A stretch of DNA of 17,503 nucleotides from Alphaproteobacteria bacterium (GTDB taxonomy: Bacteria; Pseudomonadota; Alphaproteobacteria; Micavibrionales; UBA2020), in contig JAQSWE010000074.1 of the NCBI GenBank assembly GCA_029266795.1, positions 1 through 17,503 on the forward strand, in the 5' to 3' direction. Below the pieces are notes generated by a model. That model was not told the DNA's origin. It made no database searches and worked only from the letters and a program-made list of their open reading frames with translations. Position 1 is the first letter of the stretch. Every line of letters starts with the position of its first letter. The position numbers and the translations under genes were made by a program. Below, in pieces: positions 1 through 7,246 of the stretch.

Positions 1-2
1 CC

Positions 3-263
3 AAGGCGCGCCTTGCCAAGGGCGAGGTGCTGGACATCGCGCTGAAACAGCTGAAGCCCCCGCTGTTCTTCAAGCTGAAGGATTCCTTCGTCGCGCAGAT
101 GAATGGCTGGTCGATGGCGCAAATTGAACAGGCGATCTCACTTTTGATGGCCTGCGAGGCGAAATGCAAGATGTCAGGTGCTGAGCCCGAGACGCTGGTC
201 AGCCGCGCCGTCTTGTCATTATCGCAGATCGGCAGCCGCGCGCTGTCACGGCGTCGCTCCTGA
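3..263 (+). CDS. holA: DNA polymerase III delta subunit, C-terminal part (partial)
   Basis: The reading frame is open from the left edge (first full codon at base 3) and stops with TGA at 261-263, so only about 86 C-terminal residues are present. The delta subunit opens the beta sliding clamp during clamp loading. The residues resemble the helical collar domain at the end of HolA: a segment containing LKPPLFFK, then a helix ending in AISLLMACEAKCKMSGAEPE. In many Alphaproteobacteria holA lies immediately beside the parAB/rsmG/mnmG block, which fits the neighbours here, although two accessory genes and one small gene now separate holA from parB. The assignment rests on a short fragment plus synteny. 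Catalytic or AAA+ motifs, if present, are outside the window. Confidence 0.72.
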   Translation, partial: KARLAKGEVLDIALKQLKPPLFFKLKDSFVAQMNGWSMAQIEQAISLLMACEAKCKMSGAEPETLVSRAVLSLSQIGSRALSRRRS

Positions 264-287
264 AATTTCCCCGAATCTCGCGTTATG

Positions 288-315
288 TTGCGCATTGCAG
301 CAAAGCCTGTATGAT
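288..315 (+). promoter_or_regulatory. Putative sigma70-type promoter of the Sel1-repeat gene
   Basis: TTGCGC (288-293) and TATGAT (310-315) are separated by 16 bases. A good ribosome-binding site AAGGGA (358-363) lies 8 bases before the ATG at 372. A GANTC site (GAATC, 273-277) lies just upstream of the -35 element. The match is moderate. Confidence 0.4.
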
Positions 316-371
316 AATAAGTCGCGAAACGGCGTTGAAAGGCCGTCTTAGACCGGCAAGGGATTATTGAC

Positions 372-1130
372 ATGATACGTTTCTTCAGCAGGGCTTTCTT
401 CTACATGATCCCGTTCGCCGTGGCGCTGGCATTCAACGCGCATGCGGAATCGAAGGTGATCAACTGGATGTTTGTGCCGCCCGCCGTGCAGCAGACGATC
501 ATGCAAAACGTCGGTGCCGGCAACCGCGTCGATAAAGTTTACTATGTGACGGATGACGCAGGCGTCATCAGCTATCAGGCGATGATCAAGAAGGCGGATG
601 GATCATCTTCCGAACTGCTGGTCGCGCAGAACGGCAATCTGGCTGGGAGCGAAACGTCTGGCAGCAGCTCCGGCGACGGGCCCGCGAAGGTAAAAATCGA
701 AACACCCTTTGAGGAAGGCAATGCTGCTTACAGCCAAGGCGATTACAAGCGCGCGCTCAAAATCCTGACCCCTTGGGCGCTACAGGGCAACGTGACCGCA
801 CAATCGATCCTCGGCACGCTGTTCATGGAAGGCAAGGGGGTCGACCAGGATTACGAAGAGGCCCGCAAGTGGTTCAAGATGGCAGCGCAGCAGAATAACA
901 TGTCGTCGCAGTATAACATGGCGATCATGTCCTATAACGGCGACGGCGGCGAGCAGAACGATGTCGAAGCCTATATGTGGTTTTCGCTGGCAGCCAAGAA
1001 CGGAAACAAGGCGGCGGCGCGCAACCTGAAAATGCTGACGCGCAAGATGCCGGTTGATGCGGTGAAGGAAGCGCAAAAGCGCGTATCCGAATGGAAGCCC
1101 GGCGCACCCGCCGAAGCCGAGACTGAATAA
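372..1130 (+). CDS. Exported Sel1-like repeat (SLR) protein
   Basis: This 252-residue protein has an N-terminal signal peptide (basic MIRFFSR, hydrophobic residues 8-22, probable cleavage after AHA at about residue 25), so it is probably periplasmic. Residues 26-110 form an unrecognised region ending in a Ser/Gly-rich linker (about 93-103). Residues 113-212 form a TPR-like helical region containing two Sel1-type repeats at about 141-176 (AQSILGTLFMEGKGVDQDYEEA) and 177-212 (SQYNMAIMSYNGDGGEQNDVEA). Sel1 repeats are protein-protein interaction scaffolds. The partner cannot be told from sequence. It is a single-gene unit, convergent with the metallopeptidase gene, only 12 bases separating the stop codons. 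A second exported Sel1 protein of similar design lies at 12012-12689. The start is chosen for the good AAGGGA ribosome-binding site and the clean signal peptide. Confidence 0.85.
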   Translation: MIRFFSRAFFYMIPFAVALAFNAHAESKVINWMFVPPAVQQTIMQNVGAGNRVDKVYYVTDDAGVISYQAMIKKADGSSSELLVAQNGNLAGSETSGSSSGDGPAKVKIETPFEEGNAAYSQGDYKRALKILTPWALQGNVTAQSILGTLFMEGKGVDQDYEEARKWFKMAAQQNNMSSQYNMAIMSYNGDGGEQNDVEAYMWFSLAAKNGNKAAARNLKMLTRKMPVDAVKEAQKRVSEWKPGAPAEAETE

Positions 1131-1142
1131 TCTTTTAAAAAT

Positions 1143-2156
1143 TTATCCGTAGAGCGACGGCGTCTGTGGACGCGGCGGCTGGTTGACCGCCTTTGCGAGA
1201 CGTTCCTCGATCGCGACGCGGAAGCCGAAATTATCGCGCGGCGTCGTCTGGCCGCGCGCTACAGCCTTTTCGAAATGATTCATGAGCGATACGGTGCTCT
1301 TGATCTCGGGGCTCACATCACCCAGCACCGCTGCCTTGAATTCGTCATTCGTCAGATGGTCCATATAGGCGGGCGCTTCTTCGGCGACGCCGATATGCAG
1401 CATCTTGCGGATATCGTCGATGCCGAATTTCACACGACCCGCAACATGGCCCTGCGGCTCGGCCGCTGGTGAGGTATAGCGGATATGATAGTCAATCATC
1501 GACTGGCGGTCATAGGGGTCGAGGTTCTGGAGCGCCCACTGGAAATCCGCTGACATCTGCCTTGCATCATCGTCGAGGCGGTCTTTGAACTTGCGCTCGG
1601 CATACTTCGCGAGCACTTCGGTCTGATACACATCGAGCGGCTTGCCCGTCGACTGCTGCAATTTATCCGCGAGTTCTTTCAGTTCGACCGCATCTACCTG
1701 CGACATCTGGATACGGCGCACCATGAGGTTGACGAAAGCATGCGCGTCAGCCTCGCGCACGCGCGTCAGCATCAGGGCTGTTTCGGAATCCGGTTCGCTT
1801 AAAGCTCGGGTCTGCGGCGTCAAGCGCAACACCTTGTCCTGCCAGACATGGCGCATTTCATGGATGAGGGAAAGGGCGAGGTCGGTGGGGGTCGCATAGG
1901 GATTGAGTGCGATATACTGCTGACCTGTTTCACGATGCGTCACGAGTTGCGCCGCCGCAGGACCATCCTTCATGTTCTTGTCGAATGTGACACCCACGCC
2001 TTCTTGCGTGACGAGGTCGAGGAGGAATTTGGTCTCGGGATAATTGCTGATCATGGCAATCGCCTGATCGAGCTTGCCACGCTTCGCACGCTTGGACGTC
2101 ATCGCCCAGCGTGCGTTATCAAACGTTGCCTTCAATTTGCCTTTTAACAATCCCAT
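1143..2156 (-). CDS. Putative zinc metallopeptidase (HExxH), family with pseudo-enzyme paralogues
   Basis: The 337-residue protein has no signal peptide. It carries a classic HExxH motif, HEMRH at residues 99-103 within LSLIHEMRHVWQ, followed about 32 residues later by READAHAF, where E135 could be the third zinc ligand, as in gluzincin-like families. Upstream lies YIALNPY (81-87), a strand-turn element shared with the paralogue at 13969-15006. The sequence resembles uncharacterised alphaproteobacterial putative metallopeptidases (possibly the DUF6782 type; I cannot verify this). The remaining about 190 residues are helical and of unknown role. Two paralogues in the window (13024-13920 and 13969-15006) have lost the motif, so this is the only candidate active member here. 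A strong promoter sits so close that the transcript would begin at or next to the ATG. The next in-frame ATG is 18 codons in. Confidence 0.7.
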   Translation of the reverse strand: MGLLKGKLKATFDNARWAMTSKRAKRGKLDQAIAMISNYPETKFLLDLVTQEGVGVTFDKNMKDGPAAAQLVTHRETGQQYIALNPYATPTDLALSLIHEMRHVWQDKVLRLTPQTRALSEPDSETALMLTRVREADAHAFVNLMVRRIQMSQVDAVELKELADKLQQSTGKPLDVYQTEVLAKYAERKFKDRLDDDARQMSADFQWALQNLDPYDRQSMIDYHIRYTSPAAEPQGHVAGRVKFGIDDIRKMLHIGVAEEAPAYMDHLTNDEFKAAVLGDVSPEIKSTVSLMNHFEKAVARGQTTPRDNFGFRVAIEERLAKAVNQPPRPQTPSLYG

Positions 2157-2162
2157 TTGAGG

Positions 2163-2191
2163 ATTCTAGAACAATTTCAATAATATGTCAA
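2163..2191 (-). promoter_or_regulatory. Strong promoter giving an apparently leaderless mRNA
   Basis: On the minus strand a perfect TTGACA (2191-2186), a 17-base spacer and TAGAAT (2168-2163) form a near-consensus sigma70 promoter. Only 6 bases (CCTCAA) separate the -10 element from the ATG at 2156, so transcription should start at or within a base of the A of ATG, leaving no room for a ribosome-binding site. A GANTC site (GATTC on the plus strand, 2162-2166) overlaps the -10 element, and another (GAGTC, 2194-2198) lies 2 bases upstream of the -35. Confidence 0.72.
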
Positions 2192-2236
2192 ATGAGTCTC
2201 TAACCGCTTTTGTTGCATACACGCCCAAAAGCACAA

Positions 2237-2259
2237 AGCCGTCTTTAAAAAAGACGGCT
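2237..2259 (-). terminator. Intrinsic terminator-like hairpin after the small Thr-rich gene
   Basis: A perfect 10-bp inverted repeat (2237-2246 with 2250-2259, AGCCGTCTTT/AAAGACGGCT) has a 3-base loop. Read on the minus strand it lies 25 bases after the stop of the 2285-2587 gene and is followed by an interrupted T-rich stretch. It separates that gene from the promoter of the metallopeptidase downstream. Confidence 0.6.
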
Positions 2260-2284
2260 CTGCACTTCAGGGTAGTCTCAATCT

Positions 2285-2587
2285 TTATTCGGCGTTGCGC
2301 TCGAAGCGGACGCGCTCACGAACATAAACGTTCGTGTCGGTCTCGCCGGGCGAGGGGCTGTTTGCGCCGTATTCGGTATCCGAGCGGGCGTTACGCTGAC
2401 GTTTCACCGTGGTGGTGGTGGTATCGGTGGTCATGGTGGTACCGTCAGAAATCATAGTGCCCATGGGGGCTTCATAAGTCGTCATACCGGTTTCGCTGGT
2501 GGTGCGAACCGTTGTAACTTCGCCAGCAAGAGCAATGGCAGGAACCATTACGAGTGCCGCTACGAGGGTTTTCAGGGTGGCTTTCAT
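2285..2587 (-). CDS. Small exported Thr-rich protein, function unknown
   Basis: The 100-residue product begins with a good signal peptide (MKATLKTLVAALVMVPAIALAG, probable cleavage after ALA), so the mature protein of about 80 residues should be periplasmic or secreted. The mature part is low-complexity and unusually rich in Thr and Met between about residues 24 and 62 (for example TTMTTDTTTTTVKRQ), then polar and charged to the end with many Arg and Glu. No family is recognised. A strong Shine-Dalgarno AAGGAG lies 7 bases before the ATG, and an intrinsic terminator follows the stop, so it looks like a monocistronic, well-translated gene. It lies immediately downstream of parB in the same direction, with 108 bases between. 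No Cys lipobox is visible. Confidence 0.72.
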   Translation of the reverse strand: MKATLKTLVAALVMVPAIALAGEVTTVRTTSETGMTTYEAPMGTMISDGTTMTTDTTTTTVKRQRNARSDTEYGANSPSPGETDTNVYVRERVRFERNAE

Positions 2588-2695
2588 GTGAATTCTCCTT
2601 CACGCGTTAACTTAATTCGTTATGCGGTCGGAAAACGTAACTTCCCGCCGTCGTGACATCCAACGGCCAGCTAAGTGATTCAGTTCCCTGACTAT

Positions 2696-3652
2696 TTAGC
2701 GACGGGGGGTCTGTCCGAGGCGCGCCAGCAGGTCATCCAACTGGTCAAGCGTCTTATATTCTATCGTCAGCCGGCCGCCGGCGCCGAGCGAGTCGATGGT
2801 GACACCCAGCCCCAGCTTGTCGGAGGTCAGGCGCTCCAGCGCCAGCACATCGACATCTTTCTGGATGAAGCTTTTCGCCTTTTTGGGCTTCAGTTTTCCG
2901 TCTGTCGATTTCTGCATCAGGGCTTCGACCTGACGAACGTTGAGACCGCGGCGCTGAATGAGATCGGCCATTTCTTCCGGATTTTTCGCGCCGATGAGTG
3001 CACGGGCATGGCCTGCGGTGAGCGTGCCGTTCTGGATCATGCTGCGCACCGATTGCGGCAGTTTCAAAAGACGCATCGTGTTCGCGACATGGCTGCGGCT
3101 TTTGCCGAGCTGGACCGCCAGCGCATCTTGCGTATGTCCGAATTCATCCATCAGGCGCTGATAGCCTTCAGCCTCTTCAACAGCGGACAAATCTTCGCGC
3201 TGCAGGTTTTCGATGAGCGCAATTTCAAGCGCCTGTTTGTCGGTCAGCTCCTGAATGACGACGGGAACTTCATGCACCTGCGCTTTTTGCGCGGCGCGCC
3301 AGCGGCGTTCGCCGGCGATAATTTCGTACATGCTGCCCGAAAGGGGGCGCACGAGGATCGGCTGCAGAACGCCGTGCACAGCGATGCTGTCAGCGAGCTG
3401 GTCAAGTGCGGCATCGTCGAAATGACGGCGTGGCTGGAATTTGCCGGGCGTCATTTTATCGACGGGCAGTTTTCGTTGTGCGCCATTCGGAGCTGCGATA
3501 TTTGCCTGCTGCGCCTGAATCTGCTGAACGGCGGCGACCATTTCATCGGCGCGTTTTATCTTGGGCTGAAATGCTTCTTCTTCTTTGCGCGCATCCTGGA
3601 AGAGGGCGTCAAGGCCGCGACCGAGGCCGCGTTTTTTCTGTTCAACTGTCAT
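2696..3652 (-). CDS. parB: Chromosome partitioning protein ParB
   Basis: The 318-residue ParB is a CTP-dependent clamp that loads at parS and spreads to form the partition complex. Visible domains: N-terminal basic segment KKRGLGRGLDALF (6-18), the ParA-interacting region; a variable linker (20-60); the ParB/Srx CTP-binding domain with GERRWRA (114-120) and ENLQREDL (148-155); a helix-turn-helix parS-binding domain (about 172-198, TQDALAVQLGKSRSHVANT); and a C-terminal dimerisation domain ending LDDLLARLGQ. Length is typical. It follows parA by 24 bases and is surely co-transcribed with it. Four parS sites lie upstream within the same operon, so autoregulation by ParB spreading is likely (inference). 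The long plus-strand open frame over this gene is a shadow. Confidence 0.98.
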   Translation of the reverse strand: MTVEQKKRGLGRGLDALFQDARKEEEAFQPKIKRADEMVAAVQQIQAQQANIAAPNGAQRKLPVDKMTPGKFQPRRHFDDAALDQLADSIAVHGVLQPILVRPLSGSMYEIIAGERRWRAAQKAQVHEVPVVIQELTDKQALEIALIENLQREDLSAVEEAEGYQRLMDEFGHTQDALAVQLGKSRSHVANTMRLLKLPQSVRSMIQNGTLTAGHARALIGAKNPEEMADLIQRRGLNVRQVEALMQKSTDGKLKPKKAKSFIQKDVDVLALERLTSDKLGLGVTIDSLGAGGRLTIEYKTLDQLDDLLARLGQTPRR

Positions 3653-3676
3653 CGTTTTATAAACTCCGATAAAAAA

Positions 3677-4528
3677 TTAGCCGCCGAATTTCGCCTGCAG
3701 CTGCGCTTCGCGCTTCAGCAGTTCCTTGGCGAGGTGGATATAAGCCTGCGAGCCCGAGCAGTGCATGTCATACACAATTGCGGGCAGGCCGAAGGAAGGT
3801 GCTTCCGAAATCCGCACGTTGCGCGGGATCACCGTTTCGAAAACCTTATCGCCGAAGAAGCCGCGGACGTTGTCCGACACCTGATTCGCAAGGTTATTGC
3901 GCTTGTCGTACATCGTCAGCACGACGCCGGTAAGTTCAAGTTCCGGATTGAACGCGTTCTTCACGCGCTCGATCGTTTTCACAAGATGGCTCAGACCCTC
4001 CAGCGCGTAGAATTCGCATTGCAGCGGCACCAGCACGCCGTTCGATGCCACCAGTGCATTAAGTGTCAGCAGGTTGAGGGATGGGGGGCAATCGAACATC
4101 ACATAGTCGAATTTGTTTGTGGCTGCCTCCAACGCATCCTTCAGGCGATATTCGCGGCGCTGGGCGTCGACCAATTCAATCTCGGCACCTGACAGGTGAA
4201 TCGACGAAGATATTATGAAAAGGTTAGGCACCTTCGTTTCATGGATGGCCTCATCCACACCACAATCGCCGAACAGCACTTCATAGGTGCCATTCACTCG
4301 GTCCGCGCGGTCGACGCCGAAACCGGTCGAGGCATTGCCCTGCGGGTCAAGATCGACGACCAGCACGCGCTTGCCAACCGCTGCAAGGGCAGTGGCCAGG
4401 TTGACGGTCGTTGTCGTCTTGCCAACGCCGCCCTTTTGGTTGGAAATACTGATGAACCGCGTCTGGGAGGCGCTACCGCCGTCCGTGACAGGGCTGTTTT
4501 GCTCGATTTTGGGTAATGCTTGGGTCAT
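3677..4528 (-). CDS. parA: Chromosome partitioning ATPase ParA
   Basis: The 283-residue Walker-type ATPase binds DNA nonspecifically as an ATP dimer and pulls ParB-parS complexes toward the pole. The deviant Walker A motif KGGVGKTT is at residues 32-39, followed by LVVDLDPQGNAS (Walker A') and the Walker B-like FDCPPSLNLLTLNAL. An N-terminal extension of about 22 polar residues (MTQALPKIEQNSPVTDGGSA) precedes the Soj/ParA core. It lies between rsmG (105 bases upstream) and parB (24 bases downstream). The rsmG-parA gap holds two perfect parS sites, the nearer one 38 bases before the ATG, where bound ParB could affect transcription. A GANTC site (4547-4551) also lies just upstream of the start. 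No strong ribosome-binding site is visible. Confidence 0.98.
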   Translation of the reverse strand: MTQALPKIEQNSPVTDGGSASQTRFISISNQKGGVGKTTTTVNLATALAAVGKRVLVVDLDPQGNASTGFGVDRADRVNGTYEVLFGDCGVDEAIHETKVPNLFIISSSIHLSGAEIELVDAQRREYRLKDALEAATNKFDYVMFDCPPSLNLLTLNALVASNGVLVPLQCEFYALEGLSHLVKTIERVKNAFNPELELTGVVLTMYDKRNNLANQVSDNVRGFFGDKVFETVIPRNVRISEAPSFGLPAIVYDMHCSGSQAYIHLAKELLKREAQLQAKFGG

Positions 4529-4566
4529 AGGAGTTTTGTACCTGAGGATTCGAGTGGGAGCAAGCG

Positions 4567-4582
4567 TGTTTCACGTGAAACA
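4567..4582. promoter_or_regulatory. parS: parS site 1
   Basis: A perfect match to the canonical 16-bp parS palindrome TGTTTCACGTGAAACA, in the rsmG-parA gap, 38 bases before the parA ATG. It is the ParB loading site. Confidence 0.97.
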
Positions 4583-4613
4583 AGAATTAGGTATCGGAAC
4601 ACCGCGAAGTGGC

Positions 4614-4629
4614 TGTTTCACGTGAAACA
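4614..4629. promoter_or_regulatory. parS: parS site 2
   Basis: A second perfect TGTTTCACGTGAAACA, 47 bases centre to centre from site 1. It ends 4 bases past the end of the rsmG coding sequence. Confidence 0.97.
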
Positions 4630-4633
4630 GTGC

Positions 4634-5257
4634 CTATTTCTGCACTAAGTCTTTGATTCTTAATATTTTACCTGACATATCGCTTTCGCTGGGGAATACT
4701 TCGAGCGCGAAGTCCCAATCCTTGCGGGCTTTATCGATTTCCTCGCCATGTTGAAGGCCTTTGGCAAGGACGCCGTATATAGCGTGGTTCGGAGTGCGCA
4801 GGCGGTCGATATGCGCCAGCAGGTCCTGCAACGGCGCGAGGGCGCGGGCCGTGACGACATCGATATTCGGGATCACGGTATCCTCGATCCGCTTGTCATG
4901 GATCGTGACGGGCGTGGAGGTTTCACGTGAAACCTCCCGCAGGAAAGTTGCCTTGCGGATATCGGACTCGACGAGGTGTACATCTTTTACGCCGAGCATT
5001 GCCAGCACCAAGCCGGGGAAGCCGGCACCAGAACCAAGATCCACCAACGTGACTTCTATGTGGGGTATATAGCGAAACATCTGGGCGCTATCAAAGAAAT
5101 GGCGCTCCGGCGCGTCATCGACCGTTGTAGGGCCGACAAGGTTGATCGCCTTCTGCCACTTCCGGAGAAGGGTGTTATAGGTCTCGAACTTGTCCAGTGT
5201 TTCACGTGAAACAAAGAATCCGTGCCGTTCGAATGTATTCTTGAAGATGTCAGGCAA
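4634..5257 (-). CDS. rsmG: 16S rRNA (guanine-N7) methyltransferase RsmG (GidB)
   Basis: The 207-residue SAM-dependent enzyme methylates N7 of a guanine in the 530 loop of 16S rRNA. Family signatures: YNTLLRKWQKAINLVGPTT (29-47), HFFDSAQMFRYI, and the SAM-binding loop LVDLGSGAGFPGLVLAML (about 71-88), followed by VHLVESDIRKATFLREV. Length is normal. Its start overlaps the 3' end of mnmG by 8 bases, indicating translational coupling. Two VSRET peptides (residues 16-20, and 109-113 within REVSRETS) are encoded by parS palindromes, so these residues are constrained by DNA function as well as protein function. The gene thus doubles as part of the centromere. Confidence 0.97.
   Translation of the reverse strand: MPDIFKNTFERHGFFVSRETLDKFETYNTLLRKWQKAINLVGPTTVDDAPERHFFDSAQMFRYIPHIEVTLVDLGSGAGFPGLVLAMLGVKDVHLVESDIRKATFLREVSRETSTPVTIHDKRIEDTVIPNIDVVTARALAPLQDLLAHIDRLRTPNHAIYGVLAKGLQHGEEIDKARKDWDFALEVFPSESDMSGKILRIKDLVQK
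4917..4936. promoter_or_regulatory. parS: parS site 3, variant inside rsmG
   Basis: The core GTTTCACGTGAAAC (4920-4933) matches parS, but the outermost pair is G/C rather than T/A (GGTTTCACGTGAAACC, 4919-4934). The dyad is extended to a perfect 22-bp palindrome (4916-4937). It lies inside the rsmG coding sequence, where it encodes REVSRETS. Confidence 0.88.
5198..5213. promoter_or_regulatory. parS: parS site 4, inside rsmG
   Basis: A perfect TGTTTCACGTGAAACA within the 5' part of rsmG, where it encodes the FVSRET segment near the RsmG N terminus. Such coding-region parS sites in rsmG (gidB) are known in other bacteria. Confidence 0.97.
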
Positions 5258-7121
5258 CCTTGCTCTCCGGTTTGCGCTTGATGTAACGAAGCAGGGCGAC
5301 CAGTGCCGCCGGTGTCACCCCGGGAATACGGGCAGCCGCACCCAGCGTATCAGGGCGGTGCTTGCCTAGCTTAAGGCGCATTTCATTCGATAGGCTGCCG
5401 ACCGCGCCGTAATCAAGATCGTGGGGCAGCTCCAGCGCTTCGTCACGGCGGAATGCCTTGATATCTGATTCCTGGCGTTGGATATAACCGGCATAACGAG
5501 CATCAATTTCGACCTGCTCCACAATGGCGGGGGAAATATTAGCAAGCTGGGGCCAATGCGCCGTCAGAGCGTCGACTGAAATATCGGGATAGCGCATCAG
5601 GTCATGGACGGAGCGGCGTGTGCCGTCCTGATTGACTTTGAAACCAAGCCGTTCGAGTTCGACAGGCAGGGCGGTCAGGCTATTCACCAATTCACGGGCA
5701 TCAGACAATTGGCGGTGCTTTTCTTCAAAGATTCCAGCACGTTCCGCACCAACGCATCCTATGGAAATTCCCGCCGGTGTCAGGCGCTGGTCGGCATTAT
5801 CGGCGCGCAGCAATAGGCGATATTCTGCGCGTGACGTGAACATGCGATAGGGCTCGGTCACGCCCTGCGTAATCAGGTCGTCAATCAGAACACCGATATA
5901 ACCGTCAGCACGGTCGAGGACGAATTCCGAACCACCACCCGCCGCCTTCAATGCAGCATTGATGCCGGCGATCAGACCTTGCGCGCCTGCTTCTTCATAC
6001 CCGGTCGTACCGTTAATTTGCCCAGCCAAAAAGAGGCCCGGCTGCGCGCGGGTTTCAAGCGTCCGCGTCAAGGCGCGGGGGTCGACATAGTCGTACTCGA
6101 TGGCGTAGCCCGCCACGACGATCTTGACGTTCTCCAGACCCGGAATGGTGCGGATCATGGCATCCTGCACATCCTCCGGCAGCGACGTGGATATGCCATT
6201 CGGATAGACAGTCGGGTCGTCGAGCCCTTCAGGCTCCAGAAAAATCTGGTGACGTTCTTTATCGGCGAAGCGGACGACCTTGTCCTCGATCGAGGGACAA
6301 TACCGCGGACCGGAAGATTTAATCTGGCCGGAATACATCGGCGCATCATGCAGATTGTCGCGGATGACTTTATGCGTGTTTTCGTTGGTATAAGTGATGA
6401 AACAAGAAATCTGCGGCACCGTGACCTTGTCATTCATGAAGGAAAACGGCGTCGGCGGATTATCGCCCGGCTGCTCTTCCAGCTGGTCCCATTTAATCGT
6501 CCGGCCATCAAGGCGCGCAGGGGTACCGGTCTTCAGACGGCCCATCGGCAGCTTCAATTTCTCGAGCGAGAGCGCAAGGCCGATGGAAGGTTTCTCACCA
6601 ATACGACCGGCTTCATGCTGCGTCTTGCCGCGATGCACGATGCCGCGCAAGAACGTACCGGTCGTAATGACCAATGCACCGCAGGAAAAGCGGGTACCCG
6701 TCGTCGTTACGACGCCGCTCACATTACCGTTCGCATCCGTCAAAATTTCCTCGGCACCATCACCGTGGAGGGTCAGGTTCGGGTAGTTCAGCAGGATCTC
6801 CTGCATATTCTCGCGATAAAGCTTCCGGTCAGCCTGGGCGCGGGGGCCACGTACGGCAGGGCCTTTGCTGGCATTCAAAATGCGAAACTGGATGCCGGCT
6901 TTATCGATAACCTTGCCCATGACGCCGTCCAGCGCGTCAATTTCGCGCACAAGGTGCCCCTTGCCGAGACCGCCGATGGCAGGGTTGCAGGACATCACAC
7001 CGACAGAATCGATCTTATGGGTCAAAAGCAAGGTTTTGGCGCCCATGCGCGCAGAAGCGGCAGCAGCCTCACAGCCCGCATGTCCTCCTCCCACCACGAT
7101 GACGTCAAATTTCGTATCCAT
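5250..7121 (-). CDS. mnmG: tRNA uridine-5-carboxymethylaminomethyl modification enzyme MnmG (GidA)
   Basis: The 623-residue FAD enzyme works with MnmE to install the (carboxymethyl)aminomethyl group on the wobble uridine of certain tRNAs. Visible: N-terminal FAD-binding VVGGGHAGCEAAAASARMG (9-27), the conserved CNPAIGGLGKGHLVREIDALDG, SKGPAVRGPRAQADR, LRLKTGTP-type segment GRLKTGTPARL, and a C-terminal helical MnmE-binding domain (from about residue 550, YIQRQ, LRYIKRK). Length is typical. mnmE, often next door, is absent from the window. A perfect -10 box TATAAT lies on the minus strand at 7143-7138, only 16 bases before the ATG, without a good -35. If used, the leader would be about 10 bases. 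It heads the mnmG-rsmG-parA-parB operon. Large plus-strand open frames here are shadows. Confidence 0.98.
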   Translation of the reverse strand: MDTKFDVIVVGGGHAGCEAAAASARMGAKTLLLTHKIDSVGVMSCNPAIGGLGKGHLVREIDALDGVMGKVIDKAGIQFRILNASKGPAVRGPRAQADRKLYRENMQEILLNYPNLTLHGDGAEEILTDANGNVSGVVTTTGTRFSCGALVITTGTFLRGIVHRGKTQHEAGRIGEKPSIGLALSLEKLKLPMGRLKTGTPARLDGRTIKWDQLEEQPGDNPPTPFSFMNDKVTVPQISCFITYTNENTHKVIRDNLHDAPMYSGQIKSSGPRYCPSIEDKVVRFADKERHQIFLEPEGLDDPTVYPNGISTSLPEDVQDAMIRTIPGLENVKIVVAGYAIEYDYVDPRALTRTLETRAQPGLFLAGQINGTTGYEEAGAQGLIAGINAALKAAGGGSEFVLDRADGYIGVLIDDLITQGVTEPYRMFTSRAEYRLLLRADNADQRLTPAGISIGCVGAERAGIFEEKHRQLSDARELVNSLTALPVELERLGFKVNQDGTRRSVHDLMRYPDISVDALTAHWPQLANISPAIVEQVEIDARYAGYIQRQESDIKAFRRDEALELPHDLDYGAVGSLSNEMRLKLGKHRPDTLGAAARIPGVTPAALVALLRYIKRKPESKVA

Positions 7122-7165
7122 ATCAGCAGCTTACCTGATTATATTCCGGAAAATTAACTTTTCTC

Positions 7166-7194
7166 CTGACAGGCCTATATTTAATAGCTATAAT
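7166..7194 (+). promoter_or_regulatory. Strong sigma70-type promoter for the 7247-7630 gene
   Basis: CTGACA (7166-7171), exactly 17 bases, then a perfect TATAAT (7189-7194). The predicted transcript starts near 7201, giving a leader of about 45 bases. That leader includes a small dyad ACCC...GGGT (7211-7223). It lies in the 125-base divergent gap with mnmG. Confidence 0.72.
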
Positions 7195-7246
7195 AGGCAT
7201 TAAGGAAATTACCCTAATCGGGTGAAAAGGGCAAGCGGGTTATACC

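Noticed and set aside
2675..4192. 505-codon plus-strand open frame over parB and parA
   Set aside because: Antisense to two unmistakable genes on the minus strand; composition is that of a shadow frame in GC-rich DNA and no family is visible.
5979..7157. 392-codon plus-strand open frame over mnmG
   Set aside because: Antisense shadow of the conserved mnmG coding sequence.
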